NCBI GenBank assembly: GCA_013205605.1
Contig: JABMMK010000377.1
Coordinates: 1 to 8,495 of the forward strand
Direction of reading: 5' to 3'
Source of the DNA: Cytophagales bacterium
Lineage (GTDB): Bacteria > Bacteroidota > Bacteroidia > Cytophagales > Spirosomataceae
DNA: 8,495 nt
Below the pieces are notes generated by a model. It saw nothing but the letters and a program-made list of their open reading frames with translations. It was not told where the DNA came from and did no database searches. Both the position numbers and the translations under genes were made by a program. Shown here in pieces: positions 1 to 6,393 of this stretch (positions within the stretch are counted from its first letter, which is position 1; every line of letters begins with the position of its first letter).

Positions 1-17
1 ATTTATCGACTATAAGT

Positions 18-69
18 TTATTAAAATTCTTTAAAAGCGCTTTTATAATCAGTATAGTTATTAAAATTC
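18..69. repeat. 12-base direct repeat flanking a palindrome
   Basis: The sequence TTATTAAAATTC occurs at 18-29 and again at 58-69, 40 bases apart, which is close to four helical turns. The perfect palindrome at 32-45 lies between the copies. A repeated AT-rich box around a palindrome suggests a regulator-binding region, but in DNA this AT-rich a 12-base repeat could also arise by chance. Confidence 0.4.
32..45. promoter_or_regulatory. 14-bp perfect palindrome, candidate operator
   Basis: TAAAAGCGCTTTTA is an exact inverted repeat with no spacer. It lies about 105 bases upstream of the XRE-type regulator gene. XRE-family repressors often bind short palindromes near their own gene, so it may be an autoregulatory or neighbour-gene operator. 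It is not followed by a T-run of terminator type and has too little spacer for a normal hairpin loop, which favours a protein-binding site over a terminator. The function is inferred. Confidence 0.35.
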
Positions 70-150
70 ATATTATTGTACCATTTAATAGGTAATTTGA
101 TAAACATATTTGAAATAGACATAGATTATTAACCTAAAACGCCTAACACT

Positions 151-357
151 ATGAAAACAAAATTGAATTTCTCGGTACTTTTAATTAAATCTCGTCGCAG
201 TAAGCGATTGACCCAACGCGAAGTGGCTCAGGCCGTCGGGGTAAGCCAAAGCGCTTACAATTATTGGGAGTCTGGTAAACATTACCCAAACGTTCAAAAG
301 ATTTTTTCTTTAACTCGAGTCTTGAGTATACCGATTGAAGAAATGATTGGCGGTTGA
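151..357 (+). CDS. Small XRE-family helix-turn-helix transcriptional regulator
   Basis: This 68-residue protein is essentially a single HTH_3 (Cro/C1-type) DNA-binding domain. Residues 21-42 hold the helix-turn-helix: TQREVAQAVGVS forms helix 2 and the turn, and QSAYNYWESGK contains the recognition helix and the typical xWExG ending. The tail, with P46 and the closing PIEEMI, matches the usual 'P...L..IA..L.V....L' layout of the family. There is no ligand-binding or peptidase domain, so it probably acts as a small dimeric repressor or as a partner of another protein. It is monocistronic: an intrinsic terminator follows its stop within 6 bases. No toxin gene lies next to it, so an antitoxin role has no support here. 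The fold is clear, the target is not; the palindrome at 32-45 is a candidate. Confidence 0.85.
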   Translation: MKTKLNFSVLLIKSRRSKRLTQREVAQAVGVSQSAYNYWESGKHYPNVQKIFSLTRVLSIPIEEMIGG

Positions 358-362
358 TCATT

Positions 363-394
363 AAATCCTTGGACTTAATCACCAAGGATTTTTT
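363..394 (+). terminator. Rho-independent terminator of the XRE gene
   Basis: A 10-bp perfect stem (AAATCCTTGG at 363-372 with CCAAGGATTT at 382-391) encloses a 9-base loop and runs into a T-tract ending at 394. The stem begins only 6 bases after the stop codon of the XRE gene. The T-run is on the plus-strand side only, so it serves the upstream gene. It separates the regulator from the lipoprotein gene, which therefore needs its own promoter. Confidence 0.85.
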
Positions 395-414
395 ATTCGT
401 GGACTTAATATGAT

Positions 415-422
415 TACCTTTG
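415..422 (+). promoter_or_regulatory. Candidate Bacteroidota -7 element before the lipoprotein gene
   Basis: TACCTTTG matches the Bacteroidota sigma-ABfr -7 consensus TAnnTTTG at every fixed position. It lies after the terminator and ends one base before the first of two adjacent ATG codons (424 and 427). The T-rich stretch at 391-394 is at roughly the right distance for a weak -33 element. If used, transcription would begin at or just inside the start codons, giving a leaderless message. A chance match is a real alternative. Confidence 0.3.
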
Positions 423-423
423 A

Positions 424-987
424 ATGATGATCATTTATCTAAAGAATTTAACGAGTTTTATTTTCGTTGTTGGATTGCTCCTAGGTTGTGGCAGTGCTGA
501 GAAATCGGTACAAAAAAATACATATTTTGCATGGTCGGCTTTCTTAAAGCAGCAAATTAATGGGTTTGCCCAATCAAATCAAAGGGTTCACAAGACGGTG
601 GTCATGGACGGGAAAAAGGAGGTTAAAATTGTTTCAAATGTAGATTGGGAAAAGGAATTTGCCTTATACCTTGAAGCGGATCTTAATAAGCCAGCGTATG
701 AAAAGAGTTATGATAACCTTTCTGAGCCTGGATTTTATTGGTATTCCTTGAAAAAAGACGAAAATTTACCAGTCAAAAAGATGATCATTCATTTAGATGC
801 TAATGAACGCCCAACCAAAATGGAAATAGAGATTTCTCAAAAAAACTTTTTATTTGAAACGCGGAAAAAGCTGTTTATGAATTTTTCACAGGGACGGATT
901 CAAACGTATTATATTGAAGGAATGCAGCAGTTTTTTTTAGCAGAACCCACCAGCTATAAAATATTAGGGGTGTTAATCGCCAAATAA
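424..987 (+). CDS. Small exported lipoprotein of unknown function
   Basis: This 187-residue protein starts with a signal peptide: a hydrophobic stretch (about residues 9-20) followed by a lipobox LLGC, with lipidation predicted on Cys22. The next residues (GSAEKS) lack a strongly acidic surface-export signal, so the mature protein may stay at the periplasmic face of the outer membrane. The mature part is about 166 residues, rich in Lys, Phe and Tyr, without further transmembrane segments. It resembles, from memory, a widespread Bacteroidota lipoprotein family in which a motif like 'VxKTVxxxGKxExKxxxxxxWEKEL' precedes 'ADxNKPA'; here residues 58-93 show TVVMDGKKEVK, NVDWEKEFALYLEADLNKPA. No enzymatic motif is visible. 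Two adjacent ATGs (424 and 427) are possible starts. It follows a terminator and converges with cysM, overlapping its 3' end by 15 bases. Confidence 0.75.
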   Translation: MMIIYLKNLTSFIFVVGLLLGCGSAEKSVQKNTYFAWSAFLKQQINGFAQSNQRVHKTVVMDGKKEVKIVSNVDWEKEFALYLEADLNKPAYEKSYDNLSEPGFYWYSLKKDENLPVKKMIIHLDANERPTKMEIEISQKNFLFETRKKLFMNFSQGRIQTYYIEGMQQFFLAEPTSYKILGVLIAK

Positions 988-1848
988 TCCACTCGATAAA
1001 TATCGATCTCCTCGGTCACAGATTATACATACAATTAGGCCTTCTTCTAATTCATTGGCCAGTCGGATGCTAGCTGATACGCCCCCGCCACTACTCATTC
1101 CTCCAAAAACACCTTCTACTTTCGCAAGTTTTCGAGTCATTTCGGTGGCCTCAGATTCGGATACATCCATAATTCGGTCTACGCGTGAAGGCTCATAGAT
1201 TTTAGGGCGGTATTCAATGGGCCAACGCCTGATTCCGGGTATTTTAGACCCTTCGGTCGGTTGGCAACCCACGATTTGAATGGCCGAATTTTGCTCTTTT
1301 AAATACATGGAAGTCCCCATAATGGTTCCAGTAGTTCCCATGGAGCTAACAAAATGGGTAATTTTCCCCTGTGTATCTCGGTAAATTTCAGGTCCTGTGG
1401 TTCTATAATGGGCTAAATAATTATCCGGGTTTTCAAATTGATTCAACAAAATGTATTCGCCAGATTTCGATTTTTCTACGGCATAATCGCGCGCTGCTTC
1501 TATGGTTTCAGTTAGCGTTACCCGCGCCCCAAAGGCCTCCATCGTCAGAATGCGTTCTTTGGTCGAATTGGACGGCATAGCTAATTCAATTTCGATTCCA
1601 TATAATCGCGCAATCATGGCCAATGCGATGCCTGTATTCCCTGAAGTTGCCTCAATTAATTTAGTCCCCGCCTTGATTTCTCCTCGCTCTAATGCTCCCT
1701 GAATCATGCTTTTTGCCGCACGATCTTTGACAGATCCTCCTGGATTATCCCCCTCTAATTTCCCAAAAATTTTAACTTTGGGATTATCATGCAAACGAGT
1801 AAGTTCCACTAATGGGGTATTGCCAACCAAATCTAACAAGTTGCTCAT
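973..1848 (-). CDS. cysM: Cysteine synthase B (CysM-type O-acetylserine sulfhydrylase)
   Basis: A cytoplasmic PLP enzyme that converts O-acetylserine plus sulfide to cysteine; CysM enzymes also accept thiosulfate and then give S-sulfocysteine. The 291-residue length is normal. Visible motifs are GNTPLVEL (9-16), the PLP-lysine motif PGGSVKDRAA with Lys41, the substrate loop EATSGNTGIA (67-75), the PLP-phosphate loop GTTGTIMG (171-178), and SSGGG (252-256). Assignment to CysM instead of CysK rests on EGSKIPGIRRWP (199-210) and the ending CDRGDRYLSSGLFGD, both closely like E. coli CysM. It is the last gene of the bshC-mnmH-cysE-cysM unit, one base after the cysE stop, so its substrate is made by the adjacent gene. 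Its 3' end overlaps the convergent lipoprotein gene by 15 bases. Family assignment is firm; the preferred sulfur donor is inferred. Confidence 0.93.
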   Translation of the reverse strand: MSNLLDLVGNTPLVELTRLHDNPKVKIFGKLEGDNPGGSVKDRAAKSMIQGALERGEIKAGTKLIEATSGNTGIALAMIARLYGIEIELAMPSNSTKERILTMEAFGARVTLTETIEAARDYAVEKSKSGEYILLNQFENPDNYLAHYRTTGPEIYRDTQGKITHFVSSMGTTGTIMGTSMYLKEQNSAIQIVGCQPTEGSKIPGIRRWPIEYRPKIYEPSRVDRIMDVSESEATEMTRKLAKVEGVFGGMSSGGGVSASIRLANELEEGLIVCIICDRGDRYLSSGLFGD

Positions 1849-1849
1849 T

Positions 1850-2653
1850 TTAACCTTTGATTAATTTTGAATTGGCCTGGTGGTAAATTTTTGTTTGTTC
1901 GGAAACACTATGTGTTAGCCAAACATTTCCACCTATAATTGATTCTTTCCCCACAACAGTTTCACCTCCCAAAATGGTAGCGCCAGAATAGATAACCACT
2001 CCATCTTCGATGGTGGGATGTCTTTTTGTCGAGGCCATTTTCTTGTCGACGGAAAGCGCACCTAATGTTACCCCTTGATAAATTTTCACTCGTTCACCGA
2101 TCGTACATGTCTCGCCTATCACAATCCCAGTCCCATGATCCATGAAAAAATATCGACCGATTTTTGCCCCCGGATGAATATCGATACCCGTTTTTGAATG
2201 GGCATATTCGGTTAAAATTCGAGGGATCAACGGAATAGATAGTTGGTGTAATCCATGGGCCAACCGATAAAAAGCCATGGCATAAAATCCTGGGTAGGTT
2301 CTAATTACTTCATAATCTGTGCTGGCAGCGGGGTCGCCTTGTACCATGGCCTCCACATCGGTCAATAGTAATTCGTGGATTTCTGGAATTTGATTAAAGT
2401 ATGCTTGGGCCAATTTTTCAGGTGATTCCTTCAGCTCATTTTTCATAGTATGTAAAATGCTTTCTAATCCAGTTTCTAAACTTTCAAATACAGCCTTTAA
2501 CTCTGCTTTTGTTTTGAAATGTATTTTGGACTGCTCAGGAAATAGCGTTAGGACAATTTTGGTAAATAGCTTTTTGATTTCGGATGTAGCCGGAAATGCG
2601 CGTGTATGAACGTGCTTCTCCAAGATGTTTGCGATAAAAGATTCAGGCAGCAT
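1850..2653 (-). CDS. cysE: Serine O-acetyltransferase
   Basis: Acetylates L-serine with acetyl-CoA to O-acetylserine, the committed step of cysteine synthesis, in the cytoplasm. In this 267-residue protein, an alpha-helical N-terminal half (about 1-150) precedes a left-handed beta-helix of hexapeptide repeats (about 155-250). The catalytic pair is recognisable: Asp158 in GIDIHPGAKIG and His173 in MDHGTGIVIGET sit 15 residues apart, as Asp143 and His158 do in E. coli CysE; Asp107 in GDPAA matches E. coli Asp92. The repeats TIEDGVVIYSGATILGG and VVGKESIIGG follow. The C-terminus ends in LIKG, not in the terminal Ile that docks into CysK, so a classical cysteine synthase complex is unlikely; this fits a CysM partner. 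It sits 4 bases after mnmH and 1 base before cysM. Confidence 0.92.
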   Translation of the reverse strand: MLPESFIANILEKHVHTRAFPATSEIKKLFTKIVLTLFPEQSKIHFKTKAELKAVFESLETGLESILHTMKNELKESPEKLAQAYFNQIPEIHELLLTDVEAMVQGDPAASTDYEVIRTYPGFYAMAFYRLAHGLHQLSIPLIPRILTEYAHSKTGIDIHPGAKIGRYFFMDHGTGIVIGETCTIGERVKIYQGVTLGALSVDKKMASTKRHPTIEDGVVIYSGATILGGETVVGKESIIGGNVWLTHSVSEQTKIYHQANSKLIKG

Positions 2654-2657
2654 AGAA

Positions 2658-3698
2658 TTAAATATTAAAATTAAATTTAGCTAGATCATGGGCTAAAACC
2701 GAATTTACTTGCAAATTTGTGTCTAACGTATGAATTTCTAACCGGTTAATCTGCGCGTCATCTCGTTGCGTTAAACCATGCAGATAGGCCTTATCATAGT
2801 AGTTTAGCGTTATGGCCGCCACTTCACTAAAATCATTTATTTCTAAGCATTCCACGGCCCTTTGAAAATGCTGTCCGCCCAAACGCTTCTTGATCTTTTC
2901 CAAAGCAATTAATAAATCAGCTTTGGGATATTGTGCGTACACTTGAACCAAATGTGGAAGTCGATATTTGGCGTCTATATCTAAAAATAAACAAGGGGAT
3001 TCACGCAAACGCTCATAAAACGATTCCGCCATAAATACTTTGCCTATATGCCTACTTTCATCTTCCACCCAAATCGGCTTTTTAAAATCCATTTGACTTA
3101 ATTCATGAAACAAAAGGTTTTCAAAGTGCTCACTACTGGGTTGCTCCTCTAAACCTAAATGACCAAAGGCCGAACCCCGATGATGTGCGAGGCCTTCCAA
3201 ATCAATGACTTGAACACCCCTTTTCTTCATCTCAATCAAGATTTCCGTTTTGCCGCTGCCTGTTTTTCCGCCTAAAACAAGCAATGGGATCTTCTTTTCT
3301 AATTCAGCTAAAACAGTATTTCGGTAGGCTTTATATCCGCCAACTAACACCTTAACTTCTAATCCGGCCGTTTCAAAAAGCCAGGCCATACTGCCTGAAC
3401 GCATGCCGCCGCGCCAACAATGAACCAAAAGAACCCCGTCTTTGGCTATTTTTTTTACCTGTTTTACCCATTTGGCCAATTGCGGCCCTACGATTTCCAG
3501 ACCCAATTCGATGGCTTGTTCTTTGCCTTGCTGCTTATAGGTGGTTCCCACTTGCGCGCGTTCGTCATTGGTAAATATGGGAAATGAAATCGCCCTTGGA
3601 ATATGCGCCCGTTCAAATTCAGCCGGAGACCGAACATCTATGAGCGGATATTGCTTGGCCTCAGCCAAAAACGATATAATATCTAATTTTTCTGGCAT
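2658..3698 (-). CDS. mnmH: tRNA 2-selenouridine synthase (MnmH/SelU)
   Basis: Replaces the sulfur of 2-thiouridine at the wobble position of certain tRNAs by selenium from selenophosphate; in E. coli the reaction goes through a geranylated intermediate. The 346-residue protein has the two family domains. An N-terminal rhodanese domain (about 8-130) carries DVRSPAEFERAHIP (21-34), NDERAQVGTTYKQQGKEQA (44-62) and the active-site Cys94 in HCWRGGMRSGS. A C-terminal P-loop domain starts with the Walker A GGKTGSGKT (143-151), followed by DLEGLAHHRGSAFG (166-179) and EDESRHIG (212-219). Length is close to E. coli SelU (364), so it is complete. The gene sits 2 bases after bshC and 4 bases before cysE, implying co-transcription with thiol genes. 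It requires a selenophosphate synthetase (SelD), which is not in this window. The ATG start gives the canonical short N-terminus. Confidence 0.93.
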   Translation of the reverse strand: MPEKLDIISFLAEAKQYPLIDVRSPAEFERAHIPRAISFPIFTNDERAQVGTTYKQQGKEQAIELGLEIVGPQLAKWVKQVKKIAKDGVLLVHCWRGGMRSGSMAWLFETAGLEVKVLVGGYKAYRNTVLAELEKKIPLLVLGGKTGSGKTEILIEMKKRGVQVIDLEGLAHHRGSAFGHLGLEEQPSSEHFENLLFHELSQMDFKKPIWVEDESRHIGKVFMAESFYERLRESPCLFLDIDAKYRLPHLVQVYAQYPKADLLIALEKIKKRLGGQHFQRAVECLEINDFSEVAAITLNYYDKAYLHGLTQRDDAQINRLEIHTLDTNLQVNSVLAHDLAKFNFNI

Positions 3699-3700
3699 GT

Positions 3701-5251
3701 TTAATCCAAATTGATCGCATACATCTCAAAAAGAAGTGGATCAAATGTGTCTAGTAATTGTTGAATGAAAGCGGGATGCCCCATGTAATAAGTTAAAAAA
3801 TTCTCATGCCTTTCCTGCCATTGACCTTCCGGAAATAAGGAAGTTTTTAATTGGTTTAATTGACGAATCGATGCTTCATGATTCCTTTCTTCCGCTCTTT
3901 TTAACTTTTTACCCAGACGCACAAGGCCATTTTCTAGCCGCTTGAACTCTGCTTTTACGCTAGCCTCTAAGGTCGAATCTACTAATTTCGCTCGGTTCGC
4001 TAACTCGTTAAAAATCGGGATTAACAAGTTTAATTCAGATTGACAATTTAGCACATGCACACTTTGACTTGCTACAAATTTTCGTCTTAATTCGAAATCA
4101 TCTAAAAACAAATCCGATAGCCCAATGCCTAATTTGTTTATTTTTTGTTGGTGTTTTTCACCTAAGATTATGGCAAAATTCCGAGGCAATACAATCGGGT
4201 ATGGCACTTGGTGTAAGTCAAAAATGCCTTTTAATTGGAGCCAATAGCCAACTTCTGCCGGACCACCAATATAGGCCAAATTTGGCAGAATCATTTCTTG
4301 GTATAAGGGCCTTAAAACGACGTTAGGGCTAAACCTTTCTGGAAATTCCGCCACTTCTTCTTGTAATTCTTTTGCAGAAAAAGTAGTGGCCGTGTTTAAT
4401 ACGTGATAAATTTCTCCCCTTTTTTCAATGCGCTCACGGACCCCGTCCATTAAGTAAAACAAATTAATTTCTCTGGCATTAATCTGAGTTTTATACCCCA
4501 TTTCGATTAATGATTTGCTTGCATTTTCTACAGGTGCGAGATGTGAATGATTAAAAAGATCCGCCAAAATAATTGGCGTAAAAATGGATTTTAACCTTAC
4601 ATCATCCGCATCAAGGCAGATTAAACCTTGTTCTCCAAACAATTCATGCATGTACATTCGCACCGCTTGGCTTAGATTCTTTGCTTGAGAATAGGCGTCC
4701 TGAAAGGCTGGTATTGTATTAGGAATCTCTTTTAAAAATGGCTCAAATTCCGATAAAGAAAATCTGCCGACAGCCCCTTTTTGTGCTGTTGCAATTTCGA
4801 ATTTTTTACCTAACCAGTAAAAGTGATTTATTTCATCCCAATCATGATCTTCTGTAGCCATCCAATAGACCGGAATGAAATTGGCCTTCGGATATTTTGC
4901 TTTTAATTTTTTGGCAAGGTTGATCGTTGACACGATTTTATAAATCACATAAAGCGGCCCCGTAAAAATATTTAATTGGTGCCCAGTGGTAACCGTATAG
5001 GTATTTTCATTCAATATAGAATCAATCTCCACTTCTTGGGCTATCTCATCATATTGCCCCTTAATCACCTCTTGTAAAATGACTCTGTTTGATGAACTAA
5101 ATGAATTTTTTCCAAGTATTTGTTGTTCAAAACTTTCTAATTGAGGGCTATTTCCATAAAATTTAGCTAATGCAGGAAACTCCGCCAAGTAATCAATTAG
5201 CAGTTTTGAGAAGGATTGTAGACTTTCTATTGGGTAACTTTTAACTTGCAT
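3701..5251 (-). CDS. bshC: Putative bacillithiol synthase, cysteine-adding enzyme BshC
   Basis: BshC is assigned by genetics as the last enzyme of bacillithiol synthesis, joining cysteine to GlcN-malate in the cytoplasm. The 516-residue length is typical of the family. Characteristic stretches are VTTGHQLNIFTGPLYVIYK (87-105), FIPVYWMATEDHDWDEINH (125-143) and LRPLYQEMILPNLAYIGGPAEVGYW (313-337). A basic, charged helical segment (about 415-470) fits the coiled coil that mediates dimerisation in B. subtilis BshC, and the C-terminus (RHENFLTYYMGHP, 481-493) is also family-like. It is the first gene of the bshC-mnmH-cysE-cysM unit, divergent from the porP-like gene. The other enzymes, BshA and BshB, are not in the window. 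The neighbouring cysteine-synthesis genes supply its substrate, which strengthens the call. Confidence 0.93.
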   Translation of the reverse strand: MQVKSYPIESLQSFSKLLIDYLAEFPALAKFYGNSPQLESFEQQILGKNSFSSSNRVILQEVIKGQYDEIAQEVEIDSILNENTYTVTTGHQLNIFTGPLYVIYKIVSTINLAKKLKAKYPKANFIPVYWMATEDHDWDEINHFYWLGKKFEIATAQKGAVGRFSLSEFEPFLKEIPNTIPAFQDAYSQAKNLSQAVRMYMHELFGEQGLICLDADDVRLKSIFTPIILADLFNHSHLAPVENASKSLIEMGYKTQINAREINLFYLMDGVRERIEKRGEIYHVLNTATTFSAKELQEEVAEFPERFSPNVVLRPLYQEMILPNLAYIGGPAEVGYWLQLKGIFDLHQVPYPIVLPRNFAIILGEKHQQKINKLGIGLSDLFLDDFELRRKFVASQSVHVLNCQSELNLLIPIFNELANRAKLVDSTLEASVKAEFKRLENGLVRLGKKLKRAEERNHEASIRQLNQLKTSLFPEGQWQERHENFLTYYMGHPAFIQQLLDTFDPLLFEMYAINLD

Positions 5252-5298
5252 GGATCAATGAATATCTTGGGTAGAATTTTTAATGCCAATTTTTTTTC

Positions 5299-5306
5299 CA
5301 AAAATA
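5299..5306 (-). promoter_or_regulatory. Candidate -7 promoter element of the bshC operon
   Basis: Read on the minus strand the sequence is TATTTTTG, a full match to the Bacteroidota -7 consensus TAnnTTTG. It lies 48 bases upstream of the bshC ATG, so the message would have a leader of about 40 bases. No good -33 TTTG is seen at the expected distance of 19-21 bases; a 14-bp palindrome occupies that spacing. It is the only full match in the bshC upstream region. Confidence 0.4.
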
Positions 5307-5316
5307 TCTTACGAAA

Positions 5317-5330
5317 TTAAATATATTTAA
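5317..5330. promoter_or_regulatory. 14-bp palindrome between the divergent bshC and porP promoters
   Basis: TTAAATATATTTAA is a perfect inverted repeat in the 107-base divergent intergenic region. It lies directly upstream of the candidate -7 elements of both genes (5299-5306 on minus, 5333-5340 on plus), a position where a bound protein could affect both directions. It contains only A and T, so chance is a serious alternative. Confidence 0.3.
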
Positions 5331-5332
5331 CC

Positions 5333-5340
5333 GATTTTTG
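5333..5340 (+). promoter_or_regulatory. Weak candidate -7 element of the porP-like gene
   Basis: GATTTTTG matches TAnnTTTG in all fixed positions except the first. It ends 18 bases before the ATG at 5359, giving a short leader of roughly 10-15 bases. No convincing -33 element is visible. Confidence 0.22.
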
Positions 5341-5358
5341 TGGCTCGAACTCCTAGTA

Positions 5359-6393
5359 ATGAAATTTTTAATTATTCTTTTTGTCTTTTGTATGTCATTT
5401 GTTGGCCTAGCCCAGCAAACACCCCAGTTTGGCTTATACATGATGAACAGATATCTTTATAATCCTGCCTTCACGGGATACGAGGATTATTGGGATATAA
5501 AAACGGGGTATCGCCAACAATGGACCGGTTTCAACACCAATATGTCGAGTTTTTATGCCACAGCTAATATGGCATTTGATAAAACGGATCGGACCTCTTC
5601 AGGCAAAACGCCGTTTATGTCAAAAACGATCAGGAGGACATTTACGCCAACAAGAATTCGGAAAAAAACATACAGAGCTAATTTTCATCAAGGATTAGGC
5701 TTTCAAGCAATGACCGATAATTTTGGCCCCTTGTCAAGTATTTCATTAGGTGCTTCTTACGGGTACCACTTATCATTAGGTGGGGAGGAAAAATTGGCGG
5801 TTGGCGCTACGGTCGGCGTATACCAACGAAGCCTCAGCATAGGTGGTTTTTTGGTAAAAGATGAAGGAGATCCTTACATGACTCAGTCAAAATTGAATGG
5901 AATCCAACCCCTAGTCAATGTAGGAATCCTATATTACAACCGTAAATTTCACATAGGTTTGTCGGCCAATCAAATTGTGATGGATAATTATAGTCTCACC
6001 AGGACTAACATAGCTGAAAATGATACAGTTCGAATACTGTGGCTAGGCCAAACAAATCCTAATATCTTTTTCCAATTTGGAAGAGAAATAAAAGTAGGGC
6101 GCTATTGGACTTTTTCTCCGTCAATCTTGGCTAAATACATGAAAAATGCCGTGTTTGGTGTGGAAGGAAATTTCAAAGTAAACTTTGACGATTTGGTTTG
6201 GATGGGTGCTTCATACAGGCACAATGAAGCCATAGGAGCCATGTTTGGGGTGCATTTAAATCAAAGTCTGAATATGACTTATTTGTACGAAAATCATAGT
6301 TTAGGCTTGGCTCGGACTTCTTTAGGCTCTCATGAAATAATGATTGCCATTAAAATGAAGAATAAAGTATACTCCACGAATCCAAGGTGGTAA
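5359..6393 (+). CDS. PorP/SprF-family outer-membrane protein (type IX secretion-associated)
   Basis: PorP/SprF proteins are outer-membrane beta-barrels linked to type IX secretion and gliding in Bacteroidota. From the ATG at 5359 the protein has 344 residues with a clean signal peptide (MKFLIILFVFCMSFVGLA, cleavage before Gln19); an upstream TTG at 5338 in the same frame would put seven extra residues in front and is less likely. After cleavage comes the family hallmark: PQFGLYMMNRYLYNPAFTG (22-40) and YRQQWTGF (51-58). The remainder shows alternating aromatic/Gly beta-strand patterns (GLGFQAM, SLGASYGYHLSLG, VGATVGVYQRS) ending in strands near the C-terminus. A strongly basic insertion occupies about residues 75-106. 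No large adhesin gene or gld/spr gene is next to it. It lies divergent from bshC and ends directly against the nuoA stop. Paralogues are numerous, so I give no symbol. Confidence 0.85.
   Translation: MKFLIILFVFCMSFVGLAQQTPQFGLYMMNRYLYNPAFTGYEDYWDIKTGYRQQWTGFNTNMSSFYATANMAFDKTDRTSSGKTPFMSKTIRRTFTPTRIRKKTYRANFHQGLGFQAMTDNFGPLSSISLGASYGYHLSLGGEEKLAVGATVGVYQRSLSIGGFLVKDEGDPYMTQSKLNGIQPLVNVGILYYNRKFHIGLSANQIVMDNYSLTRTNIAENDTVRILWLGQTNPNIFFQFGREIKVGRYWTFSPSILAKYMKNAVFGVEGNFKVNFDDLVWMGASYRHNEAIGAMFGVHLNQSLNMTYLYENHSLGLARTSLGSHEIMIAIKMKNKVYSTNPRW

Larger units (their letters stand above)
1..150. other. AT-rich non-coding leader upstream of the XRE regulator
   Basis: No open reading frame with coding character is visible on either strand here. 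The stretch is very AT-rich and holds a perfect palindrome (32-45) and a 12-base direct repeat (18-29 and 58-69). A near match to the Bacteroidota -7 element, CATATTTG at 105-112 (7 of 8 against TAnnTTTG), could drive the downstream regulator gene, but its -33 partner is poor. The window begins inside this region, so its upstream neighbour is unknown. Confidence 0.6.

Noticed and set aside
185..385. Minus-strand open frame over the XRE gene, considered as a partner toxin
   Set aside because: It lies opposite the helix-turn-helix coding region, with no toxin motif; the plus-strand XRE protein explains the sequence.
1371..1702. Plus-strand open frames inside cysM
   Set aside because: They are antisense to conserved CysM motifs, overlap each other and show no family resemblance.
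4069..4326. Plus-strand open frame inside bshC
   Set aside because: It lies wholly opposite a well-conserved bshC region and has no recognisable domain.
5338..5358. TTG start seven codons upstream of the porP-like gene
   Set aside because: The ATG at 5359 begins a standard signal peptide, and the upstream bases overlap a possible promoter element.
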